The notes: generated by a model from the sequence alone, not told the origin. DNA of 25,434 bases from Fidelibacterota bacterium (GCA_002722105.1 PBKF01000042.1:1-25434); one strand, 5' to 3'. Numbered from the stretch's first letter, positions 13,390 to 23,542 are shown. Program-made: numbers and translations.

Positions 13390-14838
13390 TTGGTTAATAG
13401 AGAACTCATTGAAGTATTTTCTGAGATAGCACGCGAAAAAAATGTGGAAAGATCAGAGTTGGCCACAATTTTAGAAGAATTATTTTTATATGTGATAGAA
13501 AAAGAATACGGTGATTCATCCAATTGTAGTTGTATTGTAAACCTTGATAAAGGTGAAATTGAAATTTATGCTGAAAAAATAATTGTAGAGGAAATTGATG
13601 ATTTTAAAGTAGAAATCACATTAAGTGAAGCTGTCGAAAAAGATTCGGAAGCTGCAGATCTTGAGCTTGGTGATGTTTTTGTTGAAGTTATAGACCCGAG
13701 AGTATTTGGACGAAGATTAATTACAACTGCCAAACAATTTTTTGCACAACGTCTACGAGATGTTGAAAGAAATTATATCTATGAAGATTATGCAACCAGA
13801 ATAGGCGAAATTGTTATTGGAGTTGTGCATCAGGTTCAACGAGATAGTATATATATAAATATAGAACAGGCAGAACTTCGGATGCCGAAAAGTGAACAAA
13901 TTAAGTCTGAAAGGTTTCGCGGAGGTGATACGGTGCAAACAGTAATTAAGTCTGTGGAAGTAACGCCCAAAGGGCCAGATATTGTTGTATCACGTAGTGA
14001 CAATCACTTTTTATTAAAATTATTCGAAAAAGAAGTTCCTGAAATTGATGATGGTATCATTGACATAAAGGCAATTGCTAGACATCCAGGTGAAAGAGCA
14101 AAAATTATTGTTCGCTCTAATGATCGTAGAATTGATCCTGTAGGGGCATGTGTAGGAATGAGAGGAGGCCGAATTCAAGCTATTGTTCGTGAATTAAATA
14201 ATGAAAAAATTGATATTGTAAACTATAGCGAACAACCGGAGATACTTGTAAGTCGTGCATTATCACCTGCCAAACCAGTTAAATTATTTATTGATGATGA
14301 TAAGAAATACTGTGTTGCTCTTTTTGAAGATGAAAGTCTTGATTCAGCTATAGGACGTAATGGTATGAATATTAACCTAGCTTCTAAAATAACAGATTAT
14401 AGAATTGATGCGTACGGTGTAGAAGAATATGACCGAATTCAGGAAGATCATAAAACATCATTAGAAGATATTGATGGAATTAAAGTAGATGAAGCAAAAG
14501 CTTTAAGCGGAGCAGGCGTGAATATTGTTTCCGAACTACTAGAATCAGATATGGAAGATCTATTATCAGTGGATGGTATCGATGAAGACAGTTTAGATGT
14601 CATTTATGAGGCAGTACAATCTTTTGTTGAGAGAAAAATTGAAACTGAAAGCGATGAAGAAGATACCGAGTTACCTGATATTGCGCAAATTCTTACGTCA
14701 TCTGAAGATGACGATATTGACGATAAAGATTCTTTTGATAAAACATTAGAAAACAGTGAAGAAATAGATGAATCTCAAGATGTTAAGTCCGAAAAAACTA
14801 TGGAGAATGAAGACTCCTTATCTGAAGGTGTACAATAA
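13390..14838 (+). CDS. nusA: transcription termination/antitermination factor NusA
   Basis: A 482-aa protein that binds RNA polymerase and controls pausing, termination and antitermination. Visible domains: N-terminal RNAP-binding domain (1-128, beginning MVNRELIEVFSEIAREKNV); S1 (about 133-200, GEIVIGVVHQVQRDSIYINI); KH1 with GACVGMRGGRIQ at 252-263; KH2 with IGRNG at 321-325; a helix-hairpin-helix region (about 365-415); and a strongly acidic tail (415-482). The start is a TTG at 13390, the only start that fits the conserved N-terminus, 4 nt after a strong AGGAGG at 13380-13385. It lies 14 nt after rimP and 3 nt before infB. The acidic tail replaces the AR2-like domain of E. coli, which is common outside gammaproteobacteria. 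Confidence 0.97.
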   Translation: MVNRELIEVFSEIAREKNVERSELATILEELFLYVIEKEYGDSSNCSCIVNLDKGEIEIYAEKIIVEEIDDFKVEITLSEAVEKDSEAADLELGDVFVEVIDPRVFGRRLITTAKQFFAQRLRDVERNYIYEDYATRIGEIVIGVVHQVQRDSIYINIEQAELRMPKSEQIKSERFRGGDTVQTVIKSVEVTPKGPDIVVSRSDNHFLLKLFEKEVPEIDDGIIDIKAIARHPGERAKIIVRSNDRRIDPVGACVGMRGGRIQAIVRELNNEKIDIVNYSEQPEILVSRALSPAKPVKLFIDDDKKYCVALFEDESLDSAIGRNGMNINLASKITDYRIDAYGVEEYDRIQEDHKTSLEDIDGIKVDEAKALSGAGVNIVSELLESDMEDLLSVDGIDEDSLDVIYEAVQSFVERKIETESDEEDTELPDIAQILTSSEDDDIDDKDSFDKTLENSEEIDESQDVKSEKTMENEDSLSEGVQ

Positions 14839-14841
14839 AAT

Positions 14842-17316
14842 ATGGGAAAAATCCGAATATTTCAGATTGCAAAATCACTGAACATTTCTCATACAGACAT
14901 TCTCAGTTTCTTAAAAACAAAAAAAATTGATGTTTCCAGCCACATGTCACCAGTGGATGAAACTGTTCATCAGATGATTATGGAAGAATTTGCTAAAGAT
15001 AAAGAGCAAGTAGATCGCTTTAGGAAAGAACAAGTTAGGCGTGAAATCCATGACACAAGGCTCAAAGAACAGCAAAAGAGCTCGCGGAAATTAGAGCTTT
15101 TGTCTTTAAATCAACAACGAGAAATAGAGATAAAAGAAAGTGAAAAGAAAGAAAAAGTCGAAAAAAACAGGAAGAAAGAAGAAGAATTAGAGGCACGAAG
15201 ATTAGAAGATGAAGCCACAAGAAGAAAAGAAGAAGCGGAAGCTCTTAAAAAAGTGCAAGAAGAAAAAGAGAAAGCTCATAAGGCAGCTTCAAACAAAAAA
15301 GCAAAAGCATTAAAAAAGAAATTTAAATCCACAAAAAAATTACGTTCAATCAATTTGACTGATATACAATCAGAAATTGGCGTAGGAACTAGTAAACAAT
15401 CATCTGGTAAACAACAAAAGAAAGAAGATAAGGTTCATAAATCTGTTAAAACTAAGGTAAAGGGTATTCTGGCAAAGATGGATACCAAGACCAGGAAAAA
15501 ATCACATAAAAAATCAAAATTTAAAGCTGAAGATGAAATTCAAGAAGTTGTTGATAAACCTACTATACAGATTGCTGAATTTTCTAATGTTGAAGAATTA
15601 GCAAAGATTTTTGAAGTCACATCCAGTGATATAATTCAAACCTGTATTGAACTTGGAGTGTTAGTGACAAAGAACCAAAGAATTGATTGGGATCTTATTG
15701 AACTTTTGGCAGATAATTTTGATTTTACAGCAGAAAAAATTACGGATGTTGGTGAAGAATTATTTTCATTTGAAGAGACTGAAGAAGATTTAAAAAATGC
15801 TTTTCCACGTGCGCCAATTGTGACAGTTATGGGGCACGTAGATCATGGAAAAACAAGTTTGTTAGACCATATAAGAGAAACCAATGTTGCTGAAGGAGAA
15901 TCTGGTGGGATTACACAGCATATTGGTGCGTATAAAGTCAATTACAATGAACGTAGAATAACATTCCTAGATACTCCAGGTCATGAGGCATTTACAGCAA
16001 TGCGCGCTCGTGGTGCACAAGTTACAGATATAGTTATTCTTGTTGTAGCAGCAGATGATGCAGTTATGCCCCAAACTATTGAGGCTATTTCTCATACAAA
16101 AGCAGCAGGTGTACCTATGGTTGTTGCCATAAATAAAATGGATAAACCTGGAGCTGATCCGGAAAAAGTTCGACGTTCATTATCGGAACATGAGGTACTT
16201 ACAGAGTCTTGGGGTGGTAAAATTCAAGATATTGAAATCAGTGCTAAAACTGGTAAGGGAATCGAGAATCTCATGGAAAGTATTTTATTAGAAACAGAAG
16301 TACTTGATTTAAAAGCAAATAAAGATTGCCATGCAAGAGGAACTGTTATTGATTCAAGATTGGATAAAGGTCTTGGTCCTGTTGGTACGGTATTAATTCA
16401 AAAAGGTACATTAAAGGTGGGTGACCCTTTTATTTGTGGTGATTTTCCTGGAAAGGTTCGTGCAATAACAAACGAACATGGTGCCCGTTTAAACGAATCT
16501 GGTCCTTCAGATGCAGTCCAAATTCAAGGATATGAAAATGTGCCACAAGCCGCAGATATTTTTGCAGTTGTAAATGATGAAAAAGAATTGAAAAGAATTT
16601 CCGGTGAACGTCAAAGAATTCGTCGTGAAATAGAACAGAAGAAAATGGCTTTTTCTTTAGACCGCATGTCATCATTAATTAAAGAAGGAACCATGAAAAC
16701 ACTACCATTAGTTATAAAAGGTGATGTAGATGGTTCAGTTGAAGCATTAGCAGAAACATTGGAAAAACTCAATACTTCAGAAGTAGGAGTTAAGGTAATT
16801 CATAAGGCCGTTGGAATGGTAACAGAATCAGATGTTCTATTAGCGGAAGCTTCTCAGGCAGTTATTATTGGTTTTCATGTACAAGTAAGTTCAAATGCAA
16901 GGTTACAGGCTAGACAGGCGGGTGTGGATATTAGAACGTATAATGTAATCTATCAGGCTGTTGAGGAGTTAACCATGGCATTAGAAGGTATGCTGGAGCC
17001 TGATAAAGTAGAAAGCAGTCTTGGTAAGGCAGAGGTGTTAACTCAATTTAAAATTCCAAAAATTGGATTTATTGCTGGGTGTAAAGTTGTTGAGGGTTTA
17101 ATTATAAGAAATGGAAAAGCAAGAGTAACTCGTGATGGCGATTTATTAGCTGAAGGGTTAATCAACTCATTAAAACGACATAAAGATGATGCTAAAGAGG
17201 TTAAAGATGGCTTGGAGTGTGGAATTGGCATCGATGGTATTAAGAAATTTCAAGAAGGTGATATTATAGAAGTTTACGAAGTAAGAGAAGTAAAACGTAA
17301 ACTGGAAATAAATTGA
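14842..17316 (+). CDS. infB: translation initiation factor IF-2
   Basis: An 824-aa GTPase that brings fMet-tRNA to the 30S subunit and promotes subunit joining. An N-terminal IF2_N-like motif (4-48, [21 protein letters not shown]) is followed by a long Lys/Glu-rich helical linker (about 60-240) and a second IF2_N-like segment (about 245-300). G-domain motifs: GHVDHGKT 331-338, GGITQ 355-359, DTPGHEAFT 377-385, NKMD 431-434, SAK 467-469. Domains II to IV follow, including the fMet-tRNA-binding C-terminal domain. It starts 3 nt after nusA and its stop overlaps the rbfA start. The ylxR and L7Ae-like genes that often sit between nusA and infB are absent. Confidence 0.98.
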   Translation: MGKIRIFQIAKSLNISHTDILSFLKTKKIDVSSHMSPVDETVHQMIMEEFAKDKEQVDRFRKEQVRREIHDTRLKEQQKSSRKLELLSLNQQREIEIKESEKKEKVEKNRKKEEELEARRLEDEATRRKEEAEALKKVQEEKEKAHKAASNKKAKALKKKFKSTKKLRSINLTDIQSEIGVGTSKQSSGKQQKKEDKVHKSVKTKVKGILAKMDTKTRKKSHKKSKFKAEDEIQEVVDKPTIQIAEFSNVEELAKIFEVTSSDIIQTCIELGVLVTKNQRIDWDLIELLADNFDFTAEKITDVGEELFSFEETEEDLKNAFPRAPIVTVMGHVDHGKTSLLDHIRETNVAEGESGGITQHIGAYKVNYNERRITFLDTPGHEAFTAMRARGAQVTDIVILVVAADDAVMPQTIEAISHTKAAGVPMVVAINKMDKPGADPEKVRRSLSEHEVLTESWGGKIQDIEISAKTGKGIENLMESILLETEVLDLKANKDCHARGTVIDSRLDKGLGPVGTVLIQKGTLKVGDPFICGDFPGKVRAITNEHGARLNESGPSDAVQIQGYENVPQAADIFAVVNDEKELKRISGERQRIRREIEQKKMAFSLDRMSSLIKEGTMKTLPLVIKGDVDGSVEALAETLEKLNTSEVGVKVIHKAVGMVTESDVLLAEASQAVIIGFHVQVSSNARLQARQAGVDIRTYNVIYQAVEELTMALEGMLEPDKVESSLGKAEVLTQFKIPKIGFIAGCKVVEGLIIRNGKARVTRDGDLLAEGLINSLKRHKDDAKEVKDGLECGIGIDGIKKFQEGDIIEVYEVREVKRKLEIN

Positions 17317-17696
17317 ACAAAAATAGACCCTACAGCCGTGTGGAAAGGGTAGGAAATCAAATTCTCGATATTTTAAGCGGCATTCTAACAAAATATATTG
17401 ATCTATCCCATTTGGGTTTTATAACGTTTACAAATGTAGATATAGCACCAGATCTTCGTTCAGCAAAAGTTTATTACAGTGTATTAAATAGAAAAAAAAC
17501 GGATCAAGATATATATATAGCGATTAACCAGAAAAGAAAAGCATTTAAGAAATATATGGGACCGGAGCTTCAAATTAAAAGTATCCCGGATTTACATTTC
17601 TACCATGATAAAAGCCTTATTTATGAAGATCAGCTCAATAAAATATTACATGATATAGATATACCTAAAAAAGACAATGATACTAAATATTCATAA
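17313..17696 (+). CDS. rbfA: 30S ribosome-binding factor RbfA
   Basis: A 127-aa protein, a single KH-like domain that aids 16S rRNA 5'-end maturation and cold adaptation. The start [25 protein letters not shown] and the following GFITFTNVDIAPDLRSAKVYYSVL match the family (R..RV...I..EI..IL; V.V..DL..A.VYVS), as does IPDLHFYHDKSLIYEDQLNKIL near the end (P.L.F..D.S......I..LL). It begins with TTG whose last bases form the TGA stop of infB (TTGA overlap), which points to translational coupling. The end overlaps truB by 20 nt. Confidence 0.95.
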   Translation: MNKNRPYSRVERVGNQILDILSGILTKYIDLSHLGFITFTNVDIAPDLRSAKVYYSVLNRKKTDQDIYIAINQKRKAFKKYMGPELQIKSIPDLHFYHDKSLIYEDQLNKILHDIDIPKKDNDTKYS

Positions 17697-18330
17697 ACCA
17701 GTGGGTTGGACATCATTTGATGTCGTAAAAAAGATTCGTGGTATTATTCAAGAGAAAAAGGTAGGTCATGGTGGTACATTAGATCCATTTGCAGAGGGTG
17801 TGCTTATTATTGGAACTGGTTCAGACACTAAACAACTGAAAACAATTTCTGCTGAAGATAAGTCCTATGTCGCTTTGCTCTTACTTGGTCAAGAAACCAA
17901 TACTCTTGATATAGAAGGTAAAGTAATTAGAAAAAAACCCGTGCCTGTATTGGAAATTGAAAATGTTCAGATAGTGTTAAATTCGTTTTTAGGGAATTCA
18001 AAGCAAACGCCGCCTATGTTTTCTGCCAAAAAAGTTAATGGGGAACGTCTATATAAACTCGCCCGGAAAAATATCAAGGTAAAGCGTGAGCCTAAAGAAA
18101 TATACGTTCGTGATATCCAATTACTAGATATAACTGATGAAAAAATCACATTTTCAGTTACTTGTTCAAAGGGGACTTATATTCGCGTATTGGGTAAAGA
18201 TATCGCACAAAAATTAGGAACCGTGGGATATTTAAAATCATTGGTTCGGACGCAGGTTGGCGGATTTTCTATTCATGAATCCCAAAGTATTCAATTATTT
18301 GAATCATTATGGAAATCATCTACAATTTAG
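17677..18330 (+). CDS. truB: tRNA pseudouridine-55 synthase TruB
   Basis: A 217-aa enzyme that makes pseudouridine 55 in the T loop of tRNAs. HKPVGWTSFDVVKKIR opens the protein, and GHGGTLDPFAEGVLIIGTG carries the catalytic Asp36. The motifs QTPPMFSAKKVNGERLYKLAR and CSKGTYIRVLGKDIAQKLGTVGYLKSLVRTQVGGF are also diagnostic. It is shorter than E. coli TruB (about 314 aa) because the C-terminal PUA-like region is absent, a short form also seen elsewhere. The start overlaps rbfA by 20 nt and the end overlaps ribF by 22 nt, so expression is probably coupled. Confidence 0.96.
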   Translation: MILNIHKPVGWTSFDVVKKIRGIIQEKKVGHGGTLDPFAEGVLIIGTGSDTKQLKTISAEDKSYVALLLLGQETNTLDIEGKVIRKKPVPVLEIENVQIVLNSFLGNSKQTPPMFSAKKVNGERLYKLARKNIKVKREPKEIYVRDIQLLDITDEKITFSVTCSKGTYIRVLGKDIAQKLGTVGYLKSLVRTQVGGFSIHESQSIQLFESLWKSSTI

Positions 18331-19247
18331 ATCAATTTAAACCATTAGATTCATCTGTAGTTACTATTGGTTCTTATGATGGCATTCATCGCGGACACCA
18401 CAATATATTAACATCTGTAGTTAATCATGCACACGTTTTGAATGTACCTTCAGTTTTGGTCACATTCGACCCTCATCCTCGTCATATATTAGACCCCGAT
18501 GCAGATAAACTATCACTCATAATGGGAATTGATCAAAAATTAGAAATTATCCAAGAACTGGGCTTGAGTCTTGTCTATGTCATTAACTTTACACAGGCTT
18601 TTTCAAAAACCACTGCAGGTGAGTTTTTGGATAAAACAGTACTTCCATATTTTAATCCTTGTTATATGATTGTTGGTTATGACCATCATTTTGGATATAA
18701 ACGTGAAGGTAGTCCAGAATTTTTAATGACATACTGTTTAAGAAAAGAAATTGAATTGGAAGTTGTTGAACCTGTTTCCGATGATGGACATATCATTTCC
18801 AGTACCCATATTCGTAAATTGATTAAGGATGGATTTGTCCGTAGAGCGAATTTTGAACTGGGTTCTGTATTTGGATTTTTTGCAACCGTAGTTCGTGGTG
18901 CAGGAAGGGGTAAAGATTTAGATTTCCCAACTGCAAATGTTATTCCTTTGGAGAAAAACCAGCTCATGCCTAATCCTGGGGTATATTTTATACGTGGAAG
19001 GATTAATGGACTTCAATTGTTTGGTATGTGTAATTTCGGGATAAGGCCCACCTTCAATGAAGAAGATCTTGTAATGGAGATTCACTTTTTTAATGATAAT
19101 ATCATTGACTTGTATGGGAAAGAAATTAGAGTAGAGTTTTTAGAGAGAATTAGGGACGAAAAAAAATTCCCATCCCCTGAAGAATTAAAGTTACAGTTAT
19201 TTAAAGATAAACAAATATGCCTTGAGTTACAGGGCAAGTATGAATAG
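18309..19247 (+). CDS. ribF: bifunctional riboflavin kinase / FAD synthetase RibF
   Basis: A 312-aa enzyme that makes FMN from riboflavin and then FAD. The N-terminal nucleotidyltransferase part has TIGSYDGIHRGHHNIL (the G.FDG.H.GH motif), VTFDPHPRHIL, VGYDHHFGYKREG and SSTHIRKLI. The C-terminal flavokinase part has GRGKDLDFPTANV, NPGVYFIRG, GIRPTFNEEDLVMEIHFF and LYGKEIRVEFLERIRDE. In the flavokinase motif Asp replaces the usual Gly of LGFPTAN, probably harmless. The length is typical. The gene overlaps truB and is followed 9 nt later by rpsO, a common order in bacteria. Confidence 0.97.
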   Translation: MEIIYNLDQFKPLDSSVVTIGSYDGIHRGHHNILTSVVNHAHVLNVPSVLVTFDPHPRHILDPDADKLSLIMGIDQKLEIIQELGLSLVYVINFTQAFSKTTAGEFLDKTVLPYFNPCYMIVGYDHHFGYKREGSPEFLMTYCLRKEIELEVVEPVSDDGHIISSTHIRKLIKDGFVRRANFELGSVFGFFATVVRGAGRGKDLDFPTANVIPLEKNQLMPNPGVYFIRGRINGLQLFGMCNFGIRPTFNEEDLVMEIHFFNDNIIDLYGKEIRVEFLERIRDEKKFPSPEELKLQLFKDKQICLELQGKYE

Positions 19248-19256
19248 GAGAAAAAA

Positions 19257-19526
19257 ATGCCTATCACAAAAGAAGAAAAACAAAATTACGTTGAGCAATT
19301 CGGAAAAGATGCGAACGATTCAGGCGCGCCGGAAGTCCAGGTTGCTATTCTAACTCATCGTATAAGAGAGTTAACTAACCATGTAAAAGATCATAAGAAA
19401 GATCACCACACACGTCGTGGATTGGTTCAGTTGGTTTCAAAAAGAAAGAAAATGCTGAAGTACATCATGCGTACAAATGCAGAATCTTATGTTAATTTAG
19501 TAAAAGAGTTGTCAATCAGAGGTTAG
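19257..19526 (+). CDS. rpsO: 30S ribosomal protein S15
   Basis: An 89-aa protein of standard length. It binds 16S rRNA helices 20-22 and organises the central domain of the 30S subunit. The stretches DSGAPEVQVAILTHRIRELTNHVKDHKKDHHTRRGL and SKRKKMLKYI are nearly invariant in S15. AGGAG lies 6 nt before the ATG. It sits between ribF and pnp, the usual arrangement. I see no obvious autoregulatory pseudoknot in the short leader, and none would be expected in an internal position. Confidence 0.98.
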   Translation: MPITKEEKQNYVEQFGKDANDSGAPEVQVAILTHRIRELTNHVKDHKKDHHTRRGLVQLVSKRKKMLKYIMRTNAESYVNLVKELSIRG

Positions 19527-19564
19527 TAAGAAAGAGAACTCGTAAGAAAAGAAGAAAATAGAAA

Positions 19565-21721
19565 ATGAAAAGTAAAGAAAGAACAATCGCTGGGAAGACT
19601 ATGCGATTGGAAACGGGAAGAATTGCCCGTCAAAGTAATGGTTCCGTTTTGGTAACCTATGGAGAGACAACTGTCCTTGCTGCAGTAAATGCTGCTAAGG
19701 AACCAAGAGAAGATATTGATTTTTTCCCTCTTCAAGTAGAATACAGGGAAAAACATTATGCTGGTGGGAAAATCCCTGGTGGATTCTTTAAACGTGAAGC
19801 AAGGCCTTCAGAACATGAAGTTTTGACTAGTCGGTTAACAGACCGACCTATACGACCATTGTTTCCAAAGGGATTTAAAAATGAAACCCAAGTGATGATT
19901 ACTGTCCTGCAGAGTGATGGTGAAAATATGGCTGATGTATTGGCAGGAGTCGGTGCATCTGCTGCTTTAATGACTTCCACAATCCCTTGGAATGGTCCCA
20001 TTGCAACTGTCCGTGTTGGACGTGTCGATGGAGTATATGTCATTAATCCAACCCGAAATGAACAACAAGATTCCGATATGGAAATGGTTGTTTCTGGTAA
20101 CAGTGAGACAGTTGTTATGGTAGAAGGTGAAGCAGATTGTATTTCAGAATCTGAAATATTGGATGCTTTGAAACAGGCTCATGCTGTCATTAAAGAAATA
20201 ATTGATATGCAAAATGAACTCGTTGCTTCTATGGATGTGGTCAAAGATGAAATTGTAATTTCTGAGCCAGATGAAACATTGTTATCTGCAGTCGATGGAA
20301 AAATTGGAAGTCAAATCGATGATATTGTCAAAATTGTCGATAAACATGAACGTTCTGATGCAAAAGATGAAATGGTGAGTGCCACTCTGGAATCTATGGA
20401 AGAAGAATTTCCTGATGAAGGAGGGAGCATTAAATCTATAATCGATGATCGATTTAAAACTGCATTTCGTGAACAAGTATTAGCTACAGGTGTTCGAAGC
20501 GATGGAAGATCCACAATGGATATTCGTGAAATCACTATTGAACCGGATATATTAAATAGGACCCATGGTTCTGTATTATTTACACGTGGAGAAACACAAG
20601 CTTTAGTTGTGACTACATTAGGATCCAAAAGCGATGAATTAATTATTGACAGTATGGATGAAGATTATAAAAAATCTTATTATCTTCATTATAACTTCCC
20701 ACCTTATTGTGTTGGCGAGGTTGGACGTATTGGATTTACAGGTCGTCGGGAAATTGGACATGGGAATCTAGCTCAAAGAGCAATTAAGCCTGTACTTCCT
20801 GAATATGATGATTTTCCATACACAATTCGAATTGTTTCAGAGATCATGGAATCGAACGGTTCATCATCAATGGCATCTGTATGTGGCGGATCTTTAGCAC
20901 TTATGAGTGCAGGGGCACCTTTGAAAAATCACGTAGCAGGAATAGCCATGGGTCTTATTACAGATGGAGAACGTCATGCAATTCTAAGTGATATATTAGG
21001 AATGGAAGACCATCTTGGTGATATGGACTTCAAAGTCGCCGGTTCAGAAGAAGGAATATCAGCGATACAGCTTGATCTGAAAATTGAAGGTTTATCCTTT
21101 GAGTTAATGGAACAGGCACTTGAACAAGCCCGTGAAGGTAGGTTGCATATTCTTGGTAAAATGAACGAAGCAATGGCTCAACCAAATGATATTTCCCCAT
21201 ATGCACCACGAATTATGTCAATCACAATTAATCCGGAAAAGATTGGTGCATTAATTGGGCCTGGTGGTAAAAACATCAAAAAAATCATTGAAGATACTGA
21301 ATGTGAGATTAATGTTGATGACGATGGTATTGTTACGATTGCTGGGGAAAATACCGATAAATGCAATGATGCCATTGAATTGGTCCAAGCCTTAACGTTT
21401 GAGCCGGAAGTGGGAATGGAATTTGATGCAACTGTTACTCGTCTAATGACTTTTGGTGCATTTGTGGAATTTGTACCCGGTCGTGAAGGAATGGTCCATA
21501 TTTCAGAATTGGAGTGGCATAGGGTAGAAAAAGTAGAAGATGTTCTCAAGCCTGGAGACGAAGTTCGTGTGAAATTAATCAAAATTGATGATCAAGGTAG
21601 GTTGGATTTTAGTCGAAAAGCCTTGCTTGAAAAACCTGAAGGTTATGTGGAACGTCCAAAACGTCCACGTCGTGATGGAAACAGGGGAGGTAGAAGACCT
21701 TTTAAAAAACGTCGATTCTAA
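19565..21721 (+). CDS. pnp: polyribonucleotide nucleotidyltransferase (PNPase)
   Basis: A 718-aa 3'-5' exoribonuclease that degrades RNA by phosphorolysis, usually as a trimer in the degradosome. Two RNase PH domains (about 5-225 and 310-545) flank a helical linker. The second holds ILSDILGMEDHLGDMDFKVAGS, which includes the conserved catalytic Asp residues. A KH domain has GPGG at 565-568, and an S1 domain (about 615-690) reads FDATVTRLMTFGAFVEFVPGREGMVHISEL. A short Arg/Lys-rich tail (RPRRDGNRGGRRPFKKRRF) ends the protein and may bind RNA. It starts 38 nt after rpsO, with a weak purine-rich Shine-Dalgarno region, and ends at a strong terminator. Confidence 0.98.
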   Translation: MKSKERTIAGKTMRLETGRIARQSNGSVLVTYGETTVLAAVNAAKEPREDIDFFPLQVEYREKHYAGGKIPGGFFKREARPSEHEVLTSRLTDRPIRPLFPKGFKNETQVMITVLQSDGENMADVLAGVGASAALMTSTIPWNGPIATVRVGRVDGVYVINPTRNEQQDSDMEMVVSGNSETVVMVEGEADCISESEILDALKQAHAVIKEIIDMQNELVASMDVVKDEIVISEPDETLLSAVDGKIGSQIDDIVKIVDKHERSDAKDEMVSATLESMEEEFPDEGGSIKSIIDDRFKTAFREQVLATGVRSDGRSTMDIREITIEPDILNRTHGSVLFTRGETQALVVTTLGSKSDELIIDSMDEDYKKSYYLHYNFPPYCVGEVGRIGFTGRREIGHGNLAQRAIKPVLPEYDDFPYTIRIVSEIMESNGSSSMASVCGGSLALMSAGAPLKNHVAGIAMGLITDGERHAILSDILGMEDHLGDMDFKVAGSEEGISAIQLDLKIEGLSFELMEQALEQAREGRLHILGKMNEAMAQPNDISPYAPRIMSITINPEKIGALIGPGGKNIKKIIEDTECEINVDDDGIVTIAGENTDKCNDAIELVQALTFEPEVGMEFDATVTRLMTFGAFVEFVPGREGMVHISELEWHRVEKVEDVLKPGDEVRVKLIKIDDQGRLDFSRKALLEKPEGYVERPKRPRRDGNRGGRRPFKKRRF

Positions 21722-21741
21722 CTTTAACCTAACATTCTAAT

Positions 21742-21786
21742 AAAACGGTGGAGATACTGAATAAGCATTTTCACCGTTTTTATTTT
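21742..21786 (+). terminator. intrinsic terminator after pnp
   Basis: AAAACGGTG (21742-21750) pairs perfectly with CACCGTTTT (21772-21780) across a 21-nt loop, followed by TATTTT. Confidence 0.88.
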
Positions 21787-21822
21787 CATGATATTCATTA
21801 ATAAATTACTATACAATATTTT

Positions 21823-23112
21823 ATGACAACGAATATATCATCACATTTTCAATCTAGAATTCCTTCTGCGATTCGTCAAGCGCAGATCATGTTTTCGGAA
21901 AGGAAGGATAAAGACGATATTCAAGTCGTGAATCTTGCAATTGGGAATGTATCTTTACCAATGTACCCCGCAATGAAGAAAAGAATGTTTGAATTAGGAG
22001 AGAATGCTTTTGATGATGGTATTATAAATTATAGCCCAAGTATAGGAACCACTGAAGCAAGGAGTGCTTTTCTAAATATCATAAGTTCAGAAGGAGTAGA
22101 TACTTCTAACCTGCACTGTATGATAACTGATGGTGGTTCTCAAGCGATGGAACTTATGATGCTTGGTGTGTGTGGACCTTCTTCTAAAAAGCCATTAATG
22201 TTAGTGGAGCCTGTTTATACTAATTACATTGAATTCAGCAAACGGTTATCGATACCTGTAACTACTGTTAATCGTGAAATAGATGAAAATGGCTATTTTA
22301 GTCAAGTTTCTTTGACTCAACTAGAAAATAGAATAATCGAAAATGATCCAGGTGCTTTAATTATAATTCCAGCAGATAACCCAACCGGCCAATTCATTTC
22401 ACAGAAGCAATTAATCAAAATTGCAAAAATTTGTGTGAAACATAATGTTTGGATAGTCAGTGACGAAGCATATCGTCAACTTTATTATGGTAAAAATAAA
22501 ACATCAAGTATTTGGAAAATATCAGAAGAAGATATTCCTGGTATCACCGGTCTAAGGATTAGTATTGAATCAGCTTCAAAAGTTTGGAATGCGTGTGGCT
22601 TACGTATTGGCGGATTAGTGACAGACAATAAAGAATTTCATAAGGGTGCAGTTTCAGAATATACGGCTAATTTGTGTGCCAATTCTATTGGACAGCACAT
22701 ATTTGGTGCAATGGCACTTGAATCTCATGAAAAATTACACCAATGGTATGCAAAACAGCGAGAATACTATAAATCGCTTATGATTTTTCTTCGGAGAAAG
22801 CTCATAGATAAAATCCCCGGATTAATCGTAACACATCCTGAAGCTGCAATATATTTTGTGATTGATTTTAGATCTATATGCGATGATGAATTTGATTCTT
22901 TTGAGTTTGTTAAATATTGTGCTTCAAGGGGAAAAGTAAATATTGAAGGAAAGTATTTCACTCTATTACTTGCACCCATGAATGGATTTTATTTAGACTC
23001 AAATAATGGTAAGACAGAATTAAGGATCGCTATGGTAGAAGACCCTACTCTTATCGCAAAAACTCCTCAATTATTAAATTCACTTTATAATTCTTATAAA
23101 AATACTAACTAA
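21823..23112 (+). CDS. PLP-dependent class I/II aminotransferase
   Basis: A 429-aa fold-type I enzyme that transfers amino groups between amino acids and 2-oxo acids. Visible PLP-site features: TDGGSQAMEL (about 102-111, phosphate-binding loop), D185-N186-PTG, SDEAYRQLYY with D214 and Y217, the Schiff-base lysine K253 in ESASKVWNACGLRIGG with R261, and a carboxylate-binding arginine in TELRIAMV (about residue 404). The length is normal. Substrate cannot be assigned: aspartate, aromatic amino acid and LL-diaminopimelate-type enzymes all share this plan. It starts just after the pnp terminator with no clear Shine-Dalgarno; TACAATATTTT runs directly up to the ATG, so another short leader is likely. 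Confidence 0.92.
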   Translation: MTTNISSHFQSRIPSAIRQAQIMFSERKDKDDIQVVNLAIGNVSLPMYPAMKKRMFELGENAFDDGIINYSPSIGTTEARSAFLNIISSEGVDTSNLHCMITDGGSQAMELMMLGVCGPSSKKPLMLVEPVYTNYIEFSKRLSIPVTTVNREIDENGYFSQVSLTQLENRIIENDPGALIIIPADNPTGQFISQKQLIKIAKICVKHNVWIVSDEAYRQLYYGKNKTSSIWKISEEDIPGITGLRISIESASKVWNACGLRIGGLVTDNKEFHKGAVSEYTANLCANSIGQHIFGAMALESHEKLHQWYAKQREYYKSLMIFLRRKLIDKIPGLIVTHPEAAIYFVIDFRSICDDEFDSFEFVKYCASRGKVNIEGKYFTLLLAPMNGFYLDSNNGKTELRIAMVEDPTLIAKTPQLLNSLYNSYKNTN

Positions 23113-23168
23113 TTTCATTTACCTTGATCATAGATCTGGTCTTTATTAATTTAAAGTATAACTTTAAG

Positions 23169-23179
23169 TATATTTGAAT
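23169..23179 (+). promoter_or_regulatory. TATATTTG promoter box abutting the MerR-family gene
   Basis: TATATTTG (23169-23176) is a perfect TANNTTTG placed 11 nt (TA to ATG) before the start, the same geometry as in the accessory region. No TTTG was found at the usual upstream distance. Confidence 0.45.
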
Positions 23180-23542
23180 ATGGCGAAGATACAACCTAAG
23201 GTAAAAAAACTTTATTATTCAATTGGAGAGGTCAGTGAACTCACGGGATTGAAAGCTTATGTTCTGAGGTATTGGGAAACAGAATTTTCCCAATTAAAGC
23301 CTCCAAAAAACCGAGCTGGTAATAGAACATTCCGCCAAAAGGATATTGATGTTATTCTTAATATAAAAGACTTACTTTACAATAAAAAATTCACCATTGA
23401 AGGAGCTAGATCTGTTATAGCTAGGGGAGAATCCATTCTAGAAAAATCAGAAAACTCTGAATCTTTCAGTGAGAAGCAACAGATCATCTTCAATAAAATT
23501 AAAGAAGATTTGGAATCAATTTTAAAAATTATTTCTGAATGA
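23180..23542 (+). CDS. MerR-family DNA-binding transcriptional regulator
   Basis: A 120-aa protein. The N-terminal winged helix-turn-helix is clear: KLYYSIGEVSELTGLKAYVLRYWETEFSQLKPPKNRAGNRTFRQKDIDVILNIKDLLYNKKFTIEGARSVI, which carries the MerR signatures YSIGEVSELTG, LRYWE and NR.FR..D......I..L....F.I..A. The remaining 35 residues are a short helix (likely a dimerisation coiled coil) with no effector-binding domain and no Cys cluster, so the signal is unknown. This compact 'LRYWE' type is common in FCB and deltaproteobacterial genomes. Start ATG 23180 was preferred to TTG 23174, which is inside the promoter box. tRNA-Pro begins 5 nt after the stop, so the two are probably cotranscribed. Confidence 0.88.
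   Translation: MAKIQPKVKKLYYSIGEVSELTGLKAYVLRYWETEFSQLKPPKNRAGNRTFRQKDIDVILNIKDLLYNKKFTIEGARSVIARGESILEKSENSESFSEKQQIIFNKIKEDLESILKIISE

Noticed and set aside
19756..20043. Antisense ORFs inside pnp, infB and other core genes
   Set aside because: They overlap strongly conserved coding sequence on the other strand, have no start signals, and their sequence shows no recognisable family.
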